A stretch of 64,000 nucleotides of DNA, from the NCBI GenBank assembly GCA_016207825.1, contig JACQZI010000010.1, forward strand, positions 1-64,000. Reading direction: 5' to 3'. How positions within the stretch are numbered: the first letter of the stretch is position 1; each line of letters starts with the position of its first letter. The position numbers were made by a program, and so were the translations under genes. Positions 26,789 through 35,786 of the stretch are shown piece after piece. The notes under the pieces were generated by a model. That model was not told the origin of the DNA, searched no databases, and saw only the letters and a program-made list of their open reading frames with translations. The DNA is from Planctomycetota bacterium (GTDB taxonomy: Bacteria; Planctomycetota; MHYJ01; JACQXL01; JACQZI01).

Positions 26789-27685
26789 CTATTGCTTAAA
26801 TTCAACGGCCAATTTGAGGCTTCCACTGCCTTCCACGGCGCTCGGCCTGCCCATGGAACACGGCTGGACTCCGCCGATGGAAATATCAGAATAAAAATCA
26901 AGCTTGATGAATTTCCCCTTGGAAACCAGGAAATGAGCCGTTCCGGAAAGGGCAATCGTTTCTTTCAAACCCTCTTCTTCGGCTTTTAACACACCGGTAA
27001 TTTCGATAATAGCCGTTTCATCCCCTTTAATCTTCTTGACTTCTTTCAAGGTGCAGATAACCACGGCGTCATCAAATCTCGGCTTTATACCGGGGTCAAG
27101 AGCGCCATGGTGAATCCCCCTTGCCCTGGTCGATGTAAAATTAAAAACTGAGAGCGCGGTTGAAGACACCACATCCCATTTATCACCACGTTTAACCTTG
27201 TTTGCCGGCAGGAATAAAAGGAAATTATTGTCATCCGGGAGTGCATTATTTTTTATTTCATCACTTATTTTATCCTTGGTTTCACGTTTTACCATCCCGT
27301 CTTTTATTTCGATAGCTATTGTTTTACCGTTTAACTCATCAGGCTTGCTGTTTGGCTTTTTCTCCAGCACGTTCACGGTTGATTTAAGATATTTCCGCTC
27401 TGCCTTTATAATATTAGTTTCTTTTACCTCGATGATTTTCTGGGATATTGTCTGTTCAACTTCTTCGTACACTTCGACCGGCGGGTGGCGCGGCATATTT
27501 GGAATTTTCTCGGAAAGCTTCAACTGCCTTTTATACATAACGGTCTGTGTTTGCCCTTTGGCGATTGTTCCTTTCAACTCGTATCCTTTATCGTCGCCTT
27601 CCCCTATCAAATAAATATTATAAATACTTATGCTTAACAGGAGAGTGGCAATCGCGCTAATGATTAAACTTAACCGTTTTTTCAT
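26789..27685 (-). CDS. Secreted protein of unknown function
   Basis: About 298 residues from the ATG at 27685, chosen because the signal peptide MKKRLSLIISAIATLLLSIS begins there. An earlier in-frame start at 27700 adds five residues. The mature protein is beta-rich, with repeated charged strands (TVMYKRQLKLSEKIPN, VEQTISQKIIEVKETN), KRGDKWDVVSS near 180 and an end similar to lipid-transfer-like or DUF-type beta barrels. I do not recognise the family. A small membrane protein gene lies just upstream. Confidence 0.6.
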   Translation of the reverse strand: MKKRLSLIISAIATLLLSISIYNIYLIGEGDDKGYELKGTIAKGQTQTVMYKRQLKLSEKIPNMPRHPPVEVYEEVEQTISQKIIEVKETNIIKAERKYLKSTVNVLEKKPNSKPDELNGKTIAIEIKDGMVKRETKDKISDEIKNNALPDDNNFLLFLPANKVKRGDKWDVVSSTALSVFNFTSTRARGIHHGALDPGIKPRFDDAVVICTLKEVKKIKGDETAIIEITGVLKAEEEGLKETIALSGTAHFLVSKGKFIKLDFYSDISIGGVQPCSMGRPSAVEGSGSLKLAVEFKQ

Positions 27686-27693
27686 ATTACAAA

Positions 27694-27897
27694 TCAACAA
27701 GACGTTTTCCCGGATTTCTTACCACCAAGCCAAAGGCAAAAGGCTACCCCAATTAATCCGACTCCGGCAATAATAATGGCAATCGAAACATTCGGAGTCC
27801 CTGATAAACTTTGTTCAGCACCCCTCACAATAATCGGCGCTTCAGACGCAAAAGCGAAAATAGGACACATCTGCTTAACACATGTTAATGTTGTCAT
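27694..27897 (-). CDS. Small protein with C-terminal membrane helix
   Basis: A 67-residue protein with a mildly hydrophobic N-terminal part, a short Ser/Gly linker and a strong membrane helix (VSIAIIIAGVGLIGVAFCLW) followed by a basic tail GGKKSGKTSC. A good ribosome binding site (AGGAGGA) precedes the start at 27897. The layout (helix plus basic tail at the C-terminus) resembles sorting or tail-anchor signals, but no PEP-CTERM box is present. Its function is unknown. Confidence 0.6.
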   Translation of the reverse strand: MTTLTCVKQMCPIFAFASEAPIIVRGAEQSLSGTPNVSIAIIIAGVGLIGVAFCLWLGGKKSGKTSC

Positions 27898-28063
27898 ATT
27901 TCCTCCTCCTTTAAAATGCCTTGCCTTAAAACGCCCTTATTTTAACCTTATCCTTTAACAAGTCAATAATTTAATAACGGTTTTTTGGACGTGTTGCCTT
28001 TGATGCGGTGCAAACGGCAAACCAGAATGCTTGATTTATATAAGCAAAACCTGGCCCTCCGGA

Positions 28064-30181
28064 TTATTTTTTATCCATTTGACGTGAGACAATCGACATG
28101 AAAGGCCATATAAACTCTTTAATCTGCAGTTCCCATTGCTTTCCGTATAAATGGATCAGCATATAAAACAATAATTTATCTGCAAGGTCTCCTTTTACCA
28201 TAGTGCCACCCCCAGAACCCGCAATCCGGCTGAATACTTTTTCGACATTTTCATCCTGTCCGACAAAGCAAGTGGAAATCGAATATGGCTTGCTATCTTT
28301 CCTGTCGTCTTTGCTGTCGGCTTGGTAATTCGGGCTTTTTTCCATGGTTAAATCACGGGCATTTGACGCCAGCCAACAAGTCTTATCTATATCATTCTGA
28401 TAGGGAAAAGCATCGCCTATGATAATTATGATTTTATCAGCCGATTCGCGCCAAACCATTTTAGCATTTAACAAAGCCAGCTCTAATCCCTTATACAAGT
28501 TTTCTTCCTCAGAATTACCTCCGCCGCCGGCTTGAAGGCCGTCAATTGCCCTGATGATTTTAACGCTATCGGCTGCCAAAGGAACTGTTACCTGGGCGTC
28601 ATCCCAATACTGGACAAGCCCTAAACGCAATGACGGGGAAATATTTCTTAAAGCATAACAAATAGTCTTCATGGCATCCTTAGGTATTAAGTCTTTCATG
28701 CTTAGCGTAGTATCAACAACAAATACGCAGTCCAAGCTCGATCCTTCCGGTTCTTTTTGCCGTATTTTCTCATTCGTATTTACAGGAATATTAACTGTTA
28801 CCGAAGTCGCCTTCCCCGGCGATTTGTCACTCTTTGAACCGTCTTTATAATTATCTTTCTGTTTTTCCCACCATTTACACCAATCACGGTAATCGTTGAT
28901 ACTGGATATTTTATTAAAAATAGCTTCTATGGATTTACGATAAAAACCGTCTTCCTGTTTATACCAGAAATCGTTTAAACTGGTTATAACATCCTTACTT
29001 AAACTTTCTTTAAGCACTTCAGACGGAAATTTGCTTAGCGCCGACAAGGCATAATAAACCAAATTGCGGTTTGAATCGTGATTCGGCAATATTTTGGCAA
29101 CGACTTCGGCGCTTTCCGGTTCTGGAATCTCTTTCAACGCTAAAGCGGCCAGGGCCTTAATAACCCAAATATCGCTTTGAGTCCCTAAATAAATCTGCTT
29201 TAAGCTGTCAATCCGCCCGGATGAGCTTTCTTTCTCCTCTTCTTTTTTCTCCGACTCATCAATGATTTCTGTTATTTCCTTATCGTCTTTAAATGCTTCT
29301 TTTATCTCTTTGGGGATCCCTGTTTCTTCGGCCTGGCTATAATCAAATGTCCATTGGGCAGCAATCCATGGTTCTTCATCAGGAAAAAGTTTTTCAATAA
29401 GACATATTTTAACAGGCAATAAACTATTTTTATCCACCCATATTTTATAGTTAAAAAGTTGTTCTTCATTCGACTCGTAAACGAGACTTATCAACCTGCA
29501 TTTTTTATCGCCTACTGATTCTTCAATCGGAGTTTCCATCTTGTATTCTTTCATCAGCTCAGATATAATCCATTCATAAAAACCTGACGCCAGCAACTGA
29601 CGACATTTAACGGAATCAGCCGTCGCAGTAAAAACCCTGCCAGTTTTTATATTATAAATCTTGTCTTTTATGAGATATTGCGGCTCTTCCAGCGTTAATG
29701 CGGGAATAACACTGTCACAAAAAAAGTCTTCACAGCAGTTCTTTCCCATTTCCATATAGACTACACCGGGAAACATCCAAAAACCATTTAAACGAGGAAC
29801 CAACTTCTTTCCCCCGGAATCCGGATCATGCAAAGAATATTTGATCGCGAAACGATATTTTCCGGATTCTTTCATCTTGGCAAAAGTCATGCTAATGCAT
29901 TCTGGTAAAGTGACGAGCTGTTTAATGATATTATCCAATCTCATTTTGACCTCGGGGTCTGTAGCTTTTTTCAACTCTTCCGCCAGCGTAATGTAAACAG
30001 AAGCGCCCATTTTAACAAGTTCTTCCTGGGCTTTTTCTCTGGTTTCCCATTCATCATCACTTAATTGCGTGATTAACCCCCTAACCTTCGCCTCATCCTT
30101 CGCCTTGTCTTCCGCTAAACCAATGCCATTGATAGCAAGCATAGCACCGGCAACTATCAAACTTATCAATAATTCTCTCAT
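28064..30181 (-). CDS. Secreted HEAT-module and VWA-domain protein
   Basis: A 705-residue secreted protein. I use the start at 30181 because the signal peptide MRELLISLIVAGAMLAINGI begins there and longer starts would run into the upstream gene. Residues about 30-95 hold the HEAT-like module (LSDDEWETREKAQEEL, DPEVKMRLDNI). A middle region of unknown type (about 100-400) is followed by a second helical repeat region. The VWA domain has DCVFVVDTTLSMKDLI near residue 490; the metal site is DTTLS rather than DxSxS. It lies 19 bases after the gene at 30201 and forms a unit with it. Confidence 0.75.
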   Translation of the reverse strand: MRELLISLIVAGAMLAINGIGLAEDKAKDEAKVRGLITQLSDDEWETREKAQEELVKMGASVYITLAEELKKATDPEVKMRLDNIIKQLVTLPECISMTFAKMKESGKYRFAIKYSLHDPDSGGKKLVPRLNGFWMFPGVVYMEMGKNCCEDFFCDSVIPALTLEEPQYLIKDKIYNIKTGRVFTATADSVKCRQLLASGFYEWIISELMKEYKMETPIEESVGDKKCRLISLVYESNEEQLFNYKIWVDKNSLLPVKICLIEKLFPDEEPWIAAQWTFDYSQAEETGIPKEIKEAFKDDKEITEIIDESEKKEEEKESSSGRIDSLKQIYLGTQSDIWVIKALAALALKEIPEPESAEVVAKILPNHDSNRNLVYYALSALSKFPSEVLKESLSKDVITSLNDFWYKQEDGFYRKSIEAIFNKISSINDYRDWCKWWEKQKDNYKDGSKSDKSPGKATSVTVNIPVNTNEKIRQKEPEGSSLDCVFVVDTTLSMKDLIPKDAMKTICYALRNISPSLRLGLVQYWDDAQVTVPLAADSVKIIRAIDGLQAGGGGNSEEENLYKGLELALLNAKMVWRESADKIIIIIGDAFPYQNDIDKTCWLASNARDLTMEKSPNYQADSKDDRKDSKPYSISTCFVGQDENVEKVFSRIAGSGGGTMVKGDLADKLLFYMLIHLYGKQWELQIKEFIWPFMSIVSRQMDKK

Positions 30182-30200
30182 ATTCCTGGAACAAATTAGG

Positions 30201-31322
30201 CTATTTATTCTTCCCTTTGCCCTGGCCCGGATTATCCTCGTCAAAATGACCGGAATCGTTGCCATGGCCTTTATCATTATGCGTATTCTCGCTATCCGGC
30301 TGAGAAACATCAGGACCGGTTTGTTTATCAGTGTTTTCTGTCTGGCTTAGTTCGGATACGGATTCCTCCCATTTTGTGGTATCAGCAGCCTCACCTGAAA
30401 CGCCATCCGTCGCGGGGGAAGATTCGTTTTTCCTGTTTTCCAGGAAGCCTTTTTTAGTATTTCTTTCTTTCCTATACGGCTGTTTTTGATGTGTCTCCTT
30501 TTTTCCCCTATTCGCGTCATAATCAGTTACATACACCGGATTATAAGCATAGAAATCATTATCAGGCACAATATCTTCTGAATAAGCCGATGCCTTAGTG
30601 GAAAAACCGCTTCCGTCTTCATAGTTGTATTCAAACTCAAAACTACCTCCCCGCCTTTTCCTAGCATACAAATTCGGGTTATGCTGGGCGGTAAGCGCGG
30701 AAACCACGGCCATGCGGGCCGTCCGTTCAAATAATTCCTCTTTCTTCTTTTGCTCTTTTTCCTTTGCCTGTATTTTTTCCTTGGTTTCTTTTAACTTAGT
30801 CTGTTCAACCAAGAGTTCTCTGGGAACCCATTTCCCATCCTGCTTGATAAAGCCTTTCGCTATCATATATTCATCCTCGGTCACCCATTCGCCGTCAAGC
30901 TTTTTAAAACCTAAAGCGCGCCGGGCGCCTTCGTGATCCGGATTTATGGTAATAACAAACTCTAATTCTTCCTGCATCTTGGATTTCCATCCCTGTTTCT
31001 TACACCATAAAGCTAATTTATAATGGCCTACCGCATCATCTTCGGCTATATCCTTCAGCTTTTCCGCATACATTTCCGGTATGGTCTTCTGGGGAACGAT
31101 ACGCAGGATACGGTATTTCGGGATAACAACCGACCAGGCAATCGTTTCCAGCCTGATGTTATCATCATCTATCTCGGTTACCTTGCCGTTGTATTCCTCC
31201 CCGGTATCCAGCTGGACTATATCGGCTCTCACACATTCAGCACCGTTTGGAATAATCGGCATAAAAGAAAAGAAAAGCAATGCCACTGACACCAAACTCG
31301 CCTCTAAAACTCTTTTATCCAT
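30201..31322 (-). CDS. Secreted protein with charged, low-complexity tail
   Basis: A 373-residue protein with a signal peptide (MDKRVLEASLVSVALLFFSF). A beta-rich start (IVQLDTGEEYNGKVTEIDDD) resembles small SH3-like or SHD1-type modules common in planctomycetes. The sequence LDGEWVTEDEYMIAKGFIKQ, followed by DGKWVPRELL, shows two related short motifs that often occur after a tetratricopeptide-like segment in such proteins. The C-terminal 150 residues are rich in charged and polar residues and end in GQGKGKNK. Its function is unknown; it is probably envelope associated. It is first of the two-gene unit with the VWA protein. Confidence 0.65.
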   Translation of the reverse strand: MDKRVLEASLVSVALLFFSFMPIIPNGAECVRADIVQLDTGEEYNGKVTEIDDDNIRLETIAWSVVIPKYRILRIVPQKTIPEMYAEKLKDIAEDDAVGHYKLALWCKKQGWKSKMQEELEFVITINPDHEGARRALGFKKLDGEWVTEDEYMIAKGFIKQDGKWVPRELLVEQTKLKETKEKIQAKEKEQKKKEELFERTARMAVVSALTAQHNPNLYARKRRGGSFEFEYNYEDGSGFSTKASAYSEDIVPDNDFYAYNPVYVTDYDANRGKKETHQKQPYRKERNTKKGFLENRKNESSPATDGVSGEAADTTKWEESVSELSQTENTDKQTGPDVSQPDSENTHNDKGHGNDSGHFDEDNPGQGKGKNK

Positions 31323-31539
31323 AACTCCCTCCTCAATTATTATATAATAAGCTACTTCAATATTCTATAATAAGCAAAATACGTGCCAAGGAGGGAAATA
31401 TTGACTCGATATCAGTGTTTTTAAGCCAGAAATGCGTTATATTAAGTTTAGAGAGTTTTCTATCAGGGAACCACTAAAAAACACGTAAACCAATTTTACA
31501 TCCTGTCAATCAGATTTACACCCTGGTTTTCCATAATAA

Positions 31540-31566
31540 AAAAGCCCGCCATAAAGGCGGGCTTTT
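31540..31566. terminator. Bidirectional intrinsic terminator
   Basis: Perfect stem AAAAGCCCGCC (31540-31550) and GGCGGGCTTTT (31556-31566) with loop ATAAA. It lies downstream of the DUF1015 gene on the minus strand. Confidence 0.9.
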
Positions 31567-31597
31567 CACCTAACTCTTTTATTTATTAGGGTTCTAT

Positions 31598-32944
31598 TTA
31601 TTTGCCATAGTTAATCTTACTAATAACCACTCCGCTAAGGAGTTTCGGGAAGAAATCGGTTGATTTCTGCGGCATGCGCTCGCTTCGGCCGGCAATCTTC
31701 CTGACTTCATCCACCTTGGTCGGATTTAAGAGGAACACCATCTGATAAGGGCCTTTTTTCAGCTCATCAATCGCCGCGTCTTCTCCGCGGATATAATGGA
31801 CGTTCTCCTCTTTGGCAACGCTTTCCCGGCTTATCCCGAGAATCGTTTCCAGAATAAGCGAATGCAAAACCGTCACGTCCAGTTTCTTCCAGTCATCCGA
31901 ATGTTTCTCTTTCACTATCTTCTGCATTATCTTCTCATCGCGCAGGACTAATAACGTATATTTATTTAAGCCTTTAGCGACCAAGCCGATGCAATGCTTG
32001 CGCATACCCATATGCTTTAAGCTGTGTATAAAATCAGCCCTTACTATCTTTTCATCTACCGGAGTGAAATATGGATATTCTTTAATCTTAAAATACTTAA
32101 TCAGCTTCTTCTGGAAATTGACAAACGAGAAGTTCTTGAGGCCGAAAATCAGGCGATGGGTCGGCAATACCGTCAGCCCCTTGACATCATCCATATTAAC
32201 GAATGTCATCATCCGGTTATTATAGGATTCCGGTTCATACGACTTCAAGCCCTTGGCGGCCATTTCGTTCCGGTAATTAAGCGCGGTCTCGTAACGGTGA
32301 TGCCCGTCCGCGATAAAGACATCCTTGTTAGCCAGGACCTTGGCGATTTTCTTTATTGCAGACGGATTCTGTATCTTCCAGACTTTATGGACAACATTAT
32401 ATTCATCGCGTGAAACGATATCCGGTTTCCGCTTGGCGAAGCTATCGGTAATCTTATTGACAATCAGTTTCGGGTCAGAATAAAGCATGAAGACCTGCCC
32501 GGTCGAGCCGCCCACCTGCCGCATCATGTTCAGGCGGTCTACCTTGGGTCCGAGCAATGTCCTCTCGTGCGGATGCACCCCGCCTTTGCCTAATTCCACG
32601 AGCTTGCCCAGAGCGATAAAACCCTTGCGGACCTTTTTCTCGCCTTCCGCAACATACTCTTGATAGTAAGCATAAATCGTGGGCTTGGTATCCTGTTTTA
32701 GAATACCCTTCTTAAGCCATTCATTGAGGTAACCTGCGGAGCGGGTATATTTGTTGTTTGTCTCTGAATCGCCCTTAAATGACTTCCCCTTGGTAATCCT
32801 GACGTGGTTGTATTTATGCTTCTTGTAATAAATATCCTGCATCTTGTCATCGATTTTGTCGTAGGGCTGGGTGAGTATCTTGCTGTAATCCCCGACAATG
32901 CTCTTATTGTAGGTAATCCCCTTGAAGGCAAACACTTTTGTCAT
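31598..32944 (-). CDS. DUF1015-family protein
   Basis: A 448-residue cytoplasmic protein of the DUF1015 family. Recognisable parts are LTQPYDKIDDKMQDIYYKK near residue 25, IYAYYQEYV near 90, FIALGKLVELGKGGVHPHER near 107, and FIADGHHRYETALNYRNE near 215, the family's most typical motif. The biochemical function is not established; family members are often encoded near serA and serC. Here serA is 2.8 kb upstream on the same strand, separated by accessory genes. A terminator follows. Confidence 0.85.
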   Translation of the reverse strand: MTKVFAFKGITYNKSIVGDYSKILTQPYDKIDDKMQDIYYKKHKYNHVRITKGKSFKGDSETNNKYTRSAGYLNEWLKKGILKQDTKPTIYAYYQEYVAEGEKKVRKGFIALGKLVELGKGGVHPHERTLLGPKVDRLNMMRQVGGSTGQVFMLYSDPKLIVNKITDSFAKRKPDIVSRDEYNVVHKVWKIQNPSAIKKIAKVLANKDVFIADGHHRYETALNYRNEMAAKGLKSYEPESYNNRMMTFVNMDDVKGLTVLPTHRLIFGLKNFSFVNFQKKLIKYFKIKEYPYFTPVDEKIVRADFIHSLKHMGMRKHCIGLVAKGLNKYTLLVLRDEKIMQKIVKEKHSDDWKKLDVTVLHSLILETILGISRESVAKEENVHYIRGEDAAIDELKKGPYQMVFLLNPTKVDEVRKIAGRSERMPQKSTDFFPKLLSGVVISKINYGK

Positions 32945-33184
32945 ATCATGCTCCTTTTCAATCTAAACAAAGATAAAACAGAGCGGATTATAAACCGATT
33001 TCCCGTTTAGGGCAAAATAATTTAGCAATATTTTTTCGCACCACCTGAAATTAGATTAAGAGTGCCGAATAACCGTTCCCTAATATAGCAATGAAACAGC
33101 TTCGTCCCCGAATGTTTCCTGCCTCTCCGCCCGCCTCGACGAGCGAGAGCGAGGCTGGGGCAGCCGGGTAACAACAGATAATTC
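32945..33184. other. Gene-free segment with a GC palindrome
   Basis: No coding signal. A hairpin GCCTCG...CGAGGC lies near 33135-33158. The region separates the DUF1015 gene from the promoter at 33185. Confidence 0.45.
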
Positions 33185-33213
33185 TTGACTCGCCTGCATC
33201 ATTTAGCTAATAT
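33185..33213 (+). promoter_or_regulatory. Sigma-70-type promoter upstream of the 21-bp array
   Basis: TTGACT (33185-33190), 17-base spacer, TAATAT (33208-33213). Transcription would begin near 33220, so the whole tandem array would be the 5' leader of the gene at 33435. Confidence 0.7.
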
Positions 33214-33232
33214 GGAATGTCAGCAGGAGCTT

Positions 33233-33401
33233 CGCATATCTCCCCGAACGATTTGCGGATACCCCCAAATAACTTGCGGATATCCACGAATTGTTTGCGG
33301 ATATATACAAATAGTCTGTGGATATCCCCGAATATATTGTGGATACCCTCAAATAGTTTGCGGATATCCCCGAATAACTTGCGGATACATCGGAATTGAT
33401 T
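33233..33401 (+). repeat. Tandem array of eight units, period 21
   Basis: Units begin at 33233 (22 bases), then every 21 bases from 33255 to 33381. They share GCGGATAYCCCCGAAT followed by a variable AACTT/TGTTT-like end. Most units contain GGATA followed by C runs, and three contain the self-complementary GGATATCC. There are no spacers, so this is not a CRISPR. Because 21 is a multiple of three, several frames stay open through it. Confidence 0.9.
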
Positions 33402-33434
33402 ATATACGTTTCTATCTAAGAAAGGGACTATAAA

Positions 33435-34112
33435 ATGAAAAAAGACTACCTCCCCAGGAAAGAAAGCAATTTTGCCGGATGGGAGAAACAGTACGCGCAA
33501 ATTATCGCGTCAGAGGCGGCATCTTTCGGCATAACACCTGATGAAGCAGCTAACCTACAATCTCTGCATGGATTATGGGAGGCATCTTATCAGGCGCATA
33601 TTGCGGCGCAAAACCAGGCTCAGGCCGCTACAGAACGAAAAGACAAAGATATGAAGAGCCTTAAATCTTTTATCCGCATCCTTACCAGAAAAATTCAAGC
33701 CAACCCTTCAATAACCAATGCCATGCGTGAAAAATTGGGGATTACCGTGCCCGACAAAATCAGGACGCCGCTTTCTGAAGAAATAGTTTTGAACGAACCG
33801 TCTCCGGTTATCAGGGCGAAATGCACTGCTCCACAAACAGTGCGGATTGATTGGTATCCATCCCAGGCGAAAGGCGAAAAAGAATCTTTACCCAAAGGCA
33901 TCAGCGGAGTAAGAATTTGGGTGGCGCAAGTGACTGAAAAAGGATTGACAGAGACAAGCTGGCGTTTTTTAACGGCGGACACTCATTCGCCTTATATCCA
34001 TAACGTCGGCAACAAAGGCACAATCACCCTGGCATATAAAGCACAATGGTTTGACAGGCGCCAAAGGACAGGGCCGTTTGGTGCTCCGGTGGAAGTAGCC
34101 GTGACGGGATAG
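33435..34112 (+). CDS. Uncharacterised 225-residue protein with C-terminal beta-sandwich-like region
   Basis: No signal peptide. The N-terminal half (residues about 1-110) is helical: DYLPRKESNFAGWEKQYAQI, an Ala/Gln-rich helix AHIAAQNQAQAATERK, then IRILTRKIQANPSITNAM and REKLGITV. The C-terminal half (about 125-225) is beta-rich, with TVRIDWYPS, GVRIWVAQVTE, SPYIHNV and TITLAYKAQWFDRRQRTGPF, resembling a fibronectin-III-like fold. I know similar-looking proteins from environmental genomes but no function for them. A ribosome binding site (AAAGGGA) precedes the ATG. The 21-bp array and promoter lie directly upstream. Confidence 0.75.
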   Translation: MKKDYLPRKESNFAGWEKQYAQIIASEAASFGITPDEAANLQSLHGLWEASYQAHIAAQNQAQAATERKDKDMKSLKSFIRILTRKIQANPSITNAMREKLGITVPDKIRTPLSEEIVLNEPSPVIRAKCTAPQTVRIDWYPSQAKGEKESLPKGISGVRIWVAQVTEKGLTETSWRFLTADTHSPYIHNVGNKGTITLAYKAQWFDRRQRTGPFGAPVEVAVTG

Positions 34113-34268
34113 ACTAAAATCCTATGGATTGATACTTATTTTGCTATGGCGTCACCGGGATTACGGGCAGGAGATTTGTTGCAGGAAACTGATTTCTATT
34201 AGCTTGATTTAACTTATGTTGGTAGAGTGTCCCAAGCATCTCGATGAATTACCAAGACATGGTACCTG

Positions 34269-35441
34269 TCACGATTTTATATCGTTTGTATTAACATTTA
34301 CTAACAATCGTAATTTATAAAGGCTGTTCCAAAAAGCATAGAGAACTTTCTCCCATGCCTTTTGCCAATCTTGAACAGGAAACTCTATTCTTAAAAAATC
34401 AAAAGAAGCAGTAATGTCTTTTCTGGTTTTTGTATGGGTAGGATAGTCGTCTCTTATAGTTCTTATATGTTCAAAATTGCTCAAAATATCCAATGGGTAA
34501 TTCGGATAATTATCCTCTAAGAATCTTTTAAGAGCAGTTATAGAACTAACTCCACCTTTCTCATTAACCGACTTGCTTTCTATCAGAATATCTCTAATCT
34601 TAATATCATTTATAAGATGTCCGATTACCTGAATCTTGTGGATAAATTCTTCTTTTGTCTTACAATCGCTACCAGAATCCCGAATAGACCTTGCTTGTGA
34701 TATCATTAAGAATGGCTTATTATATTTCTTATCAAACAAAAGATTCAGGAAATCAATCTCGTCTGCCACTCGGTCTGATAAATCCACAGGAATATTAATA
34801 GCAGGCTGAAAGGTTTCGTATATCTGTTCCCAACATTTTCGCGCAACAGGAACACAACACATTGCCTTAAAATCTTCTAATATTTCCCCTTTATTACAAT
34901 ACGCTTTTATTATTTCTCTGCTGGTTATAATATCTTTAGTGTCTTTATAGCCTTGAGACATTGGATGAATCAAGTGGCTACACATTAAACGAGAATCAGG
35001 ATGCGAACATTTATCGCAAAAGAATGGTGTTGTTAAGCTCTCTGATGGAGATTGATTCATACTAATATTACATACTGGGCCCATTAATCCTTTTCGTTGA
35101 TGTCCGCATTTTTTTTGCAAAAGTTGTTGTATGTCTAATGGCATATTAGCACTTGTAATTAGAATCTCCTCACAATTAATTGTGGTTTCTTTAGGATAGT
35201 TCCCTTGCCCTAGTTTTTCTCTAAGTCGCTGAAGACCTATTCTCAAAAACACCTGTTCTATTATAACATCTTGATTTTTATCGTCATCATTAATTTCTAA
35301 GTTACAAATGGCTTCTGAAGTTATAGCAATATTAACAGGAAAACTTAATTTCCCTTGATTCACTCTAAATCTATAAAATCTTGATAAATCTCGTCCATTA
35401 TGCGGAAGGATATTCGCAAAAGTAATTATAAATGGTTTCAT
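34269..35441 (-). CDS. Uncharacterised accessory protein with zinc-binding-like cysteines
   Basis: A 390-residue cytoplasmic-looking protein of no family I recognise. A middle section (about residues 110-160) has several Cys/His pairs (CGHQRKG, GPVCN, FFCDKCSHPDSRLMCSHL), suggesting a zinc-binding module. The C-terminal third is helical (ITALKRFLEDNYPNYPLDIL, then DYPTHTKTRKD, and PVQDWQKAWEKVLYAFW) and could be HEPN-like, which is only an inference. The codon use is more AT-rich than in neighbouring genes, and the gene splits the serA/DUF1015 neighbourhood, both signs of acquisition. A defence role is conceivable but unproven. Confidence 0.6.
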   Translation of the reverse strand: MKPFIITFANILPHNGRDLSRFYRFRVNQGKLSFPVNIAITSEAICNLEINDDDKNQDVIIEQVFLRIGLQRLREKLGQGNYPKETTINCEEILITSANMPLDIQQLLQKKCGHQRKGLMGPVCNISMNQSPSESLTTPFFCDKCSHPDSRLMCSHLIHPMSQGYKDTKDIITSREIIKAYCNKGEILEDFKAMCCVPVARKCWEQIYETFQPAINIPVDLSDRVADEIDFLNLLFDKKYNKPFLMISQARSIRDSGSDCKTKEEFIHKIQVIGHLINDIKIRDILIESKSVNEKGGVSSITALKRFLEDNYPNYPLDILSNFEHIRTIRDDYPTHTKTRKDITASFDFLRIEFPVQDWQKAWEKVLYAFWNSLYKLRLLVNVNTNDIKS

Positions 35442-35564
35442 TTAAATTTTCCGCCTACATTTGAATTCAGGGAACGCCTTACCGATTTGAAGTATACCTT
35501 TTCCCATGTATCCATTCAACCTTTTTGATATGTTTCCTGTAGATTCCTTAACACTTTATCAATA

Positions 35565-35601
35565 AAAACCCCCGGAATACGGTTAATATCCCAGGGGTTT
35601 T
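35565..35601 (-). terminator. Intrinsic terminator of serA
   Basis: AAAACCCC (35565-35572) pairs with GGGGTTTT (35594-35601) around a 21-base loop, and on the minus strand it is followed by a T-rich run. It lies 186 bases downstream of the serA stop. Confidence 0.65.
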
Positions 35602-35660
35602 ATGCAACAAACTAGTGGTTCTTCACACATCAATTGCGGGGTAATATCTTCACCCTATTT

Positions 35661-35739
35661 GTCACTCCTGCGAAAGCAGGAGTCCAGAGCCTTCGCATCA
35701 TACTGGATTCCTCCCGAATGCTTTCGGGACGGGAATGAC
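35661..35739. mobile_element. Short MITE-like palindromic element
   Basis: 79 bases bounded by GTCACTCC and GGAATGAC, with internal hairpins TCCTGC-gaaa-GCAGGA and CCCGAATGC-tt-TCGGGA-like. Elements of this type (TCCTGCGAAAGCAGGA) are widespread in bacterial genomes. A related, partly decayed copy lies at about 61964-62032. Confidence 0.7.
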
Positions 35740-35786
35740 AGTAAAAGAAAAGTAACCCCTTAAATCACATGTGAAAGACCACTAAG

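Noticed and set aside
30182-30310. Longer N-terminus for the VWA protein
   Set aside because: It would overlap the upstream gene by more than 100 bases and place the signal peptide at residue 44.
33233-33401. CRISPR array
   Set aside because: Units are joined head to tail with no spacers, and the sequence variation is spread through the unit; no cas genes are near.
34113-34268. Remnant of a REP-associated transposase leader (GGTACCTGTCACGA near 34261-34274)
   Set aside because: The motif resembles sequences often seen beside such transposases, but no transposase coding remnant follows, and the match is short.
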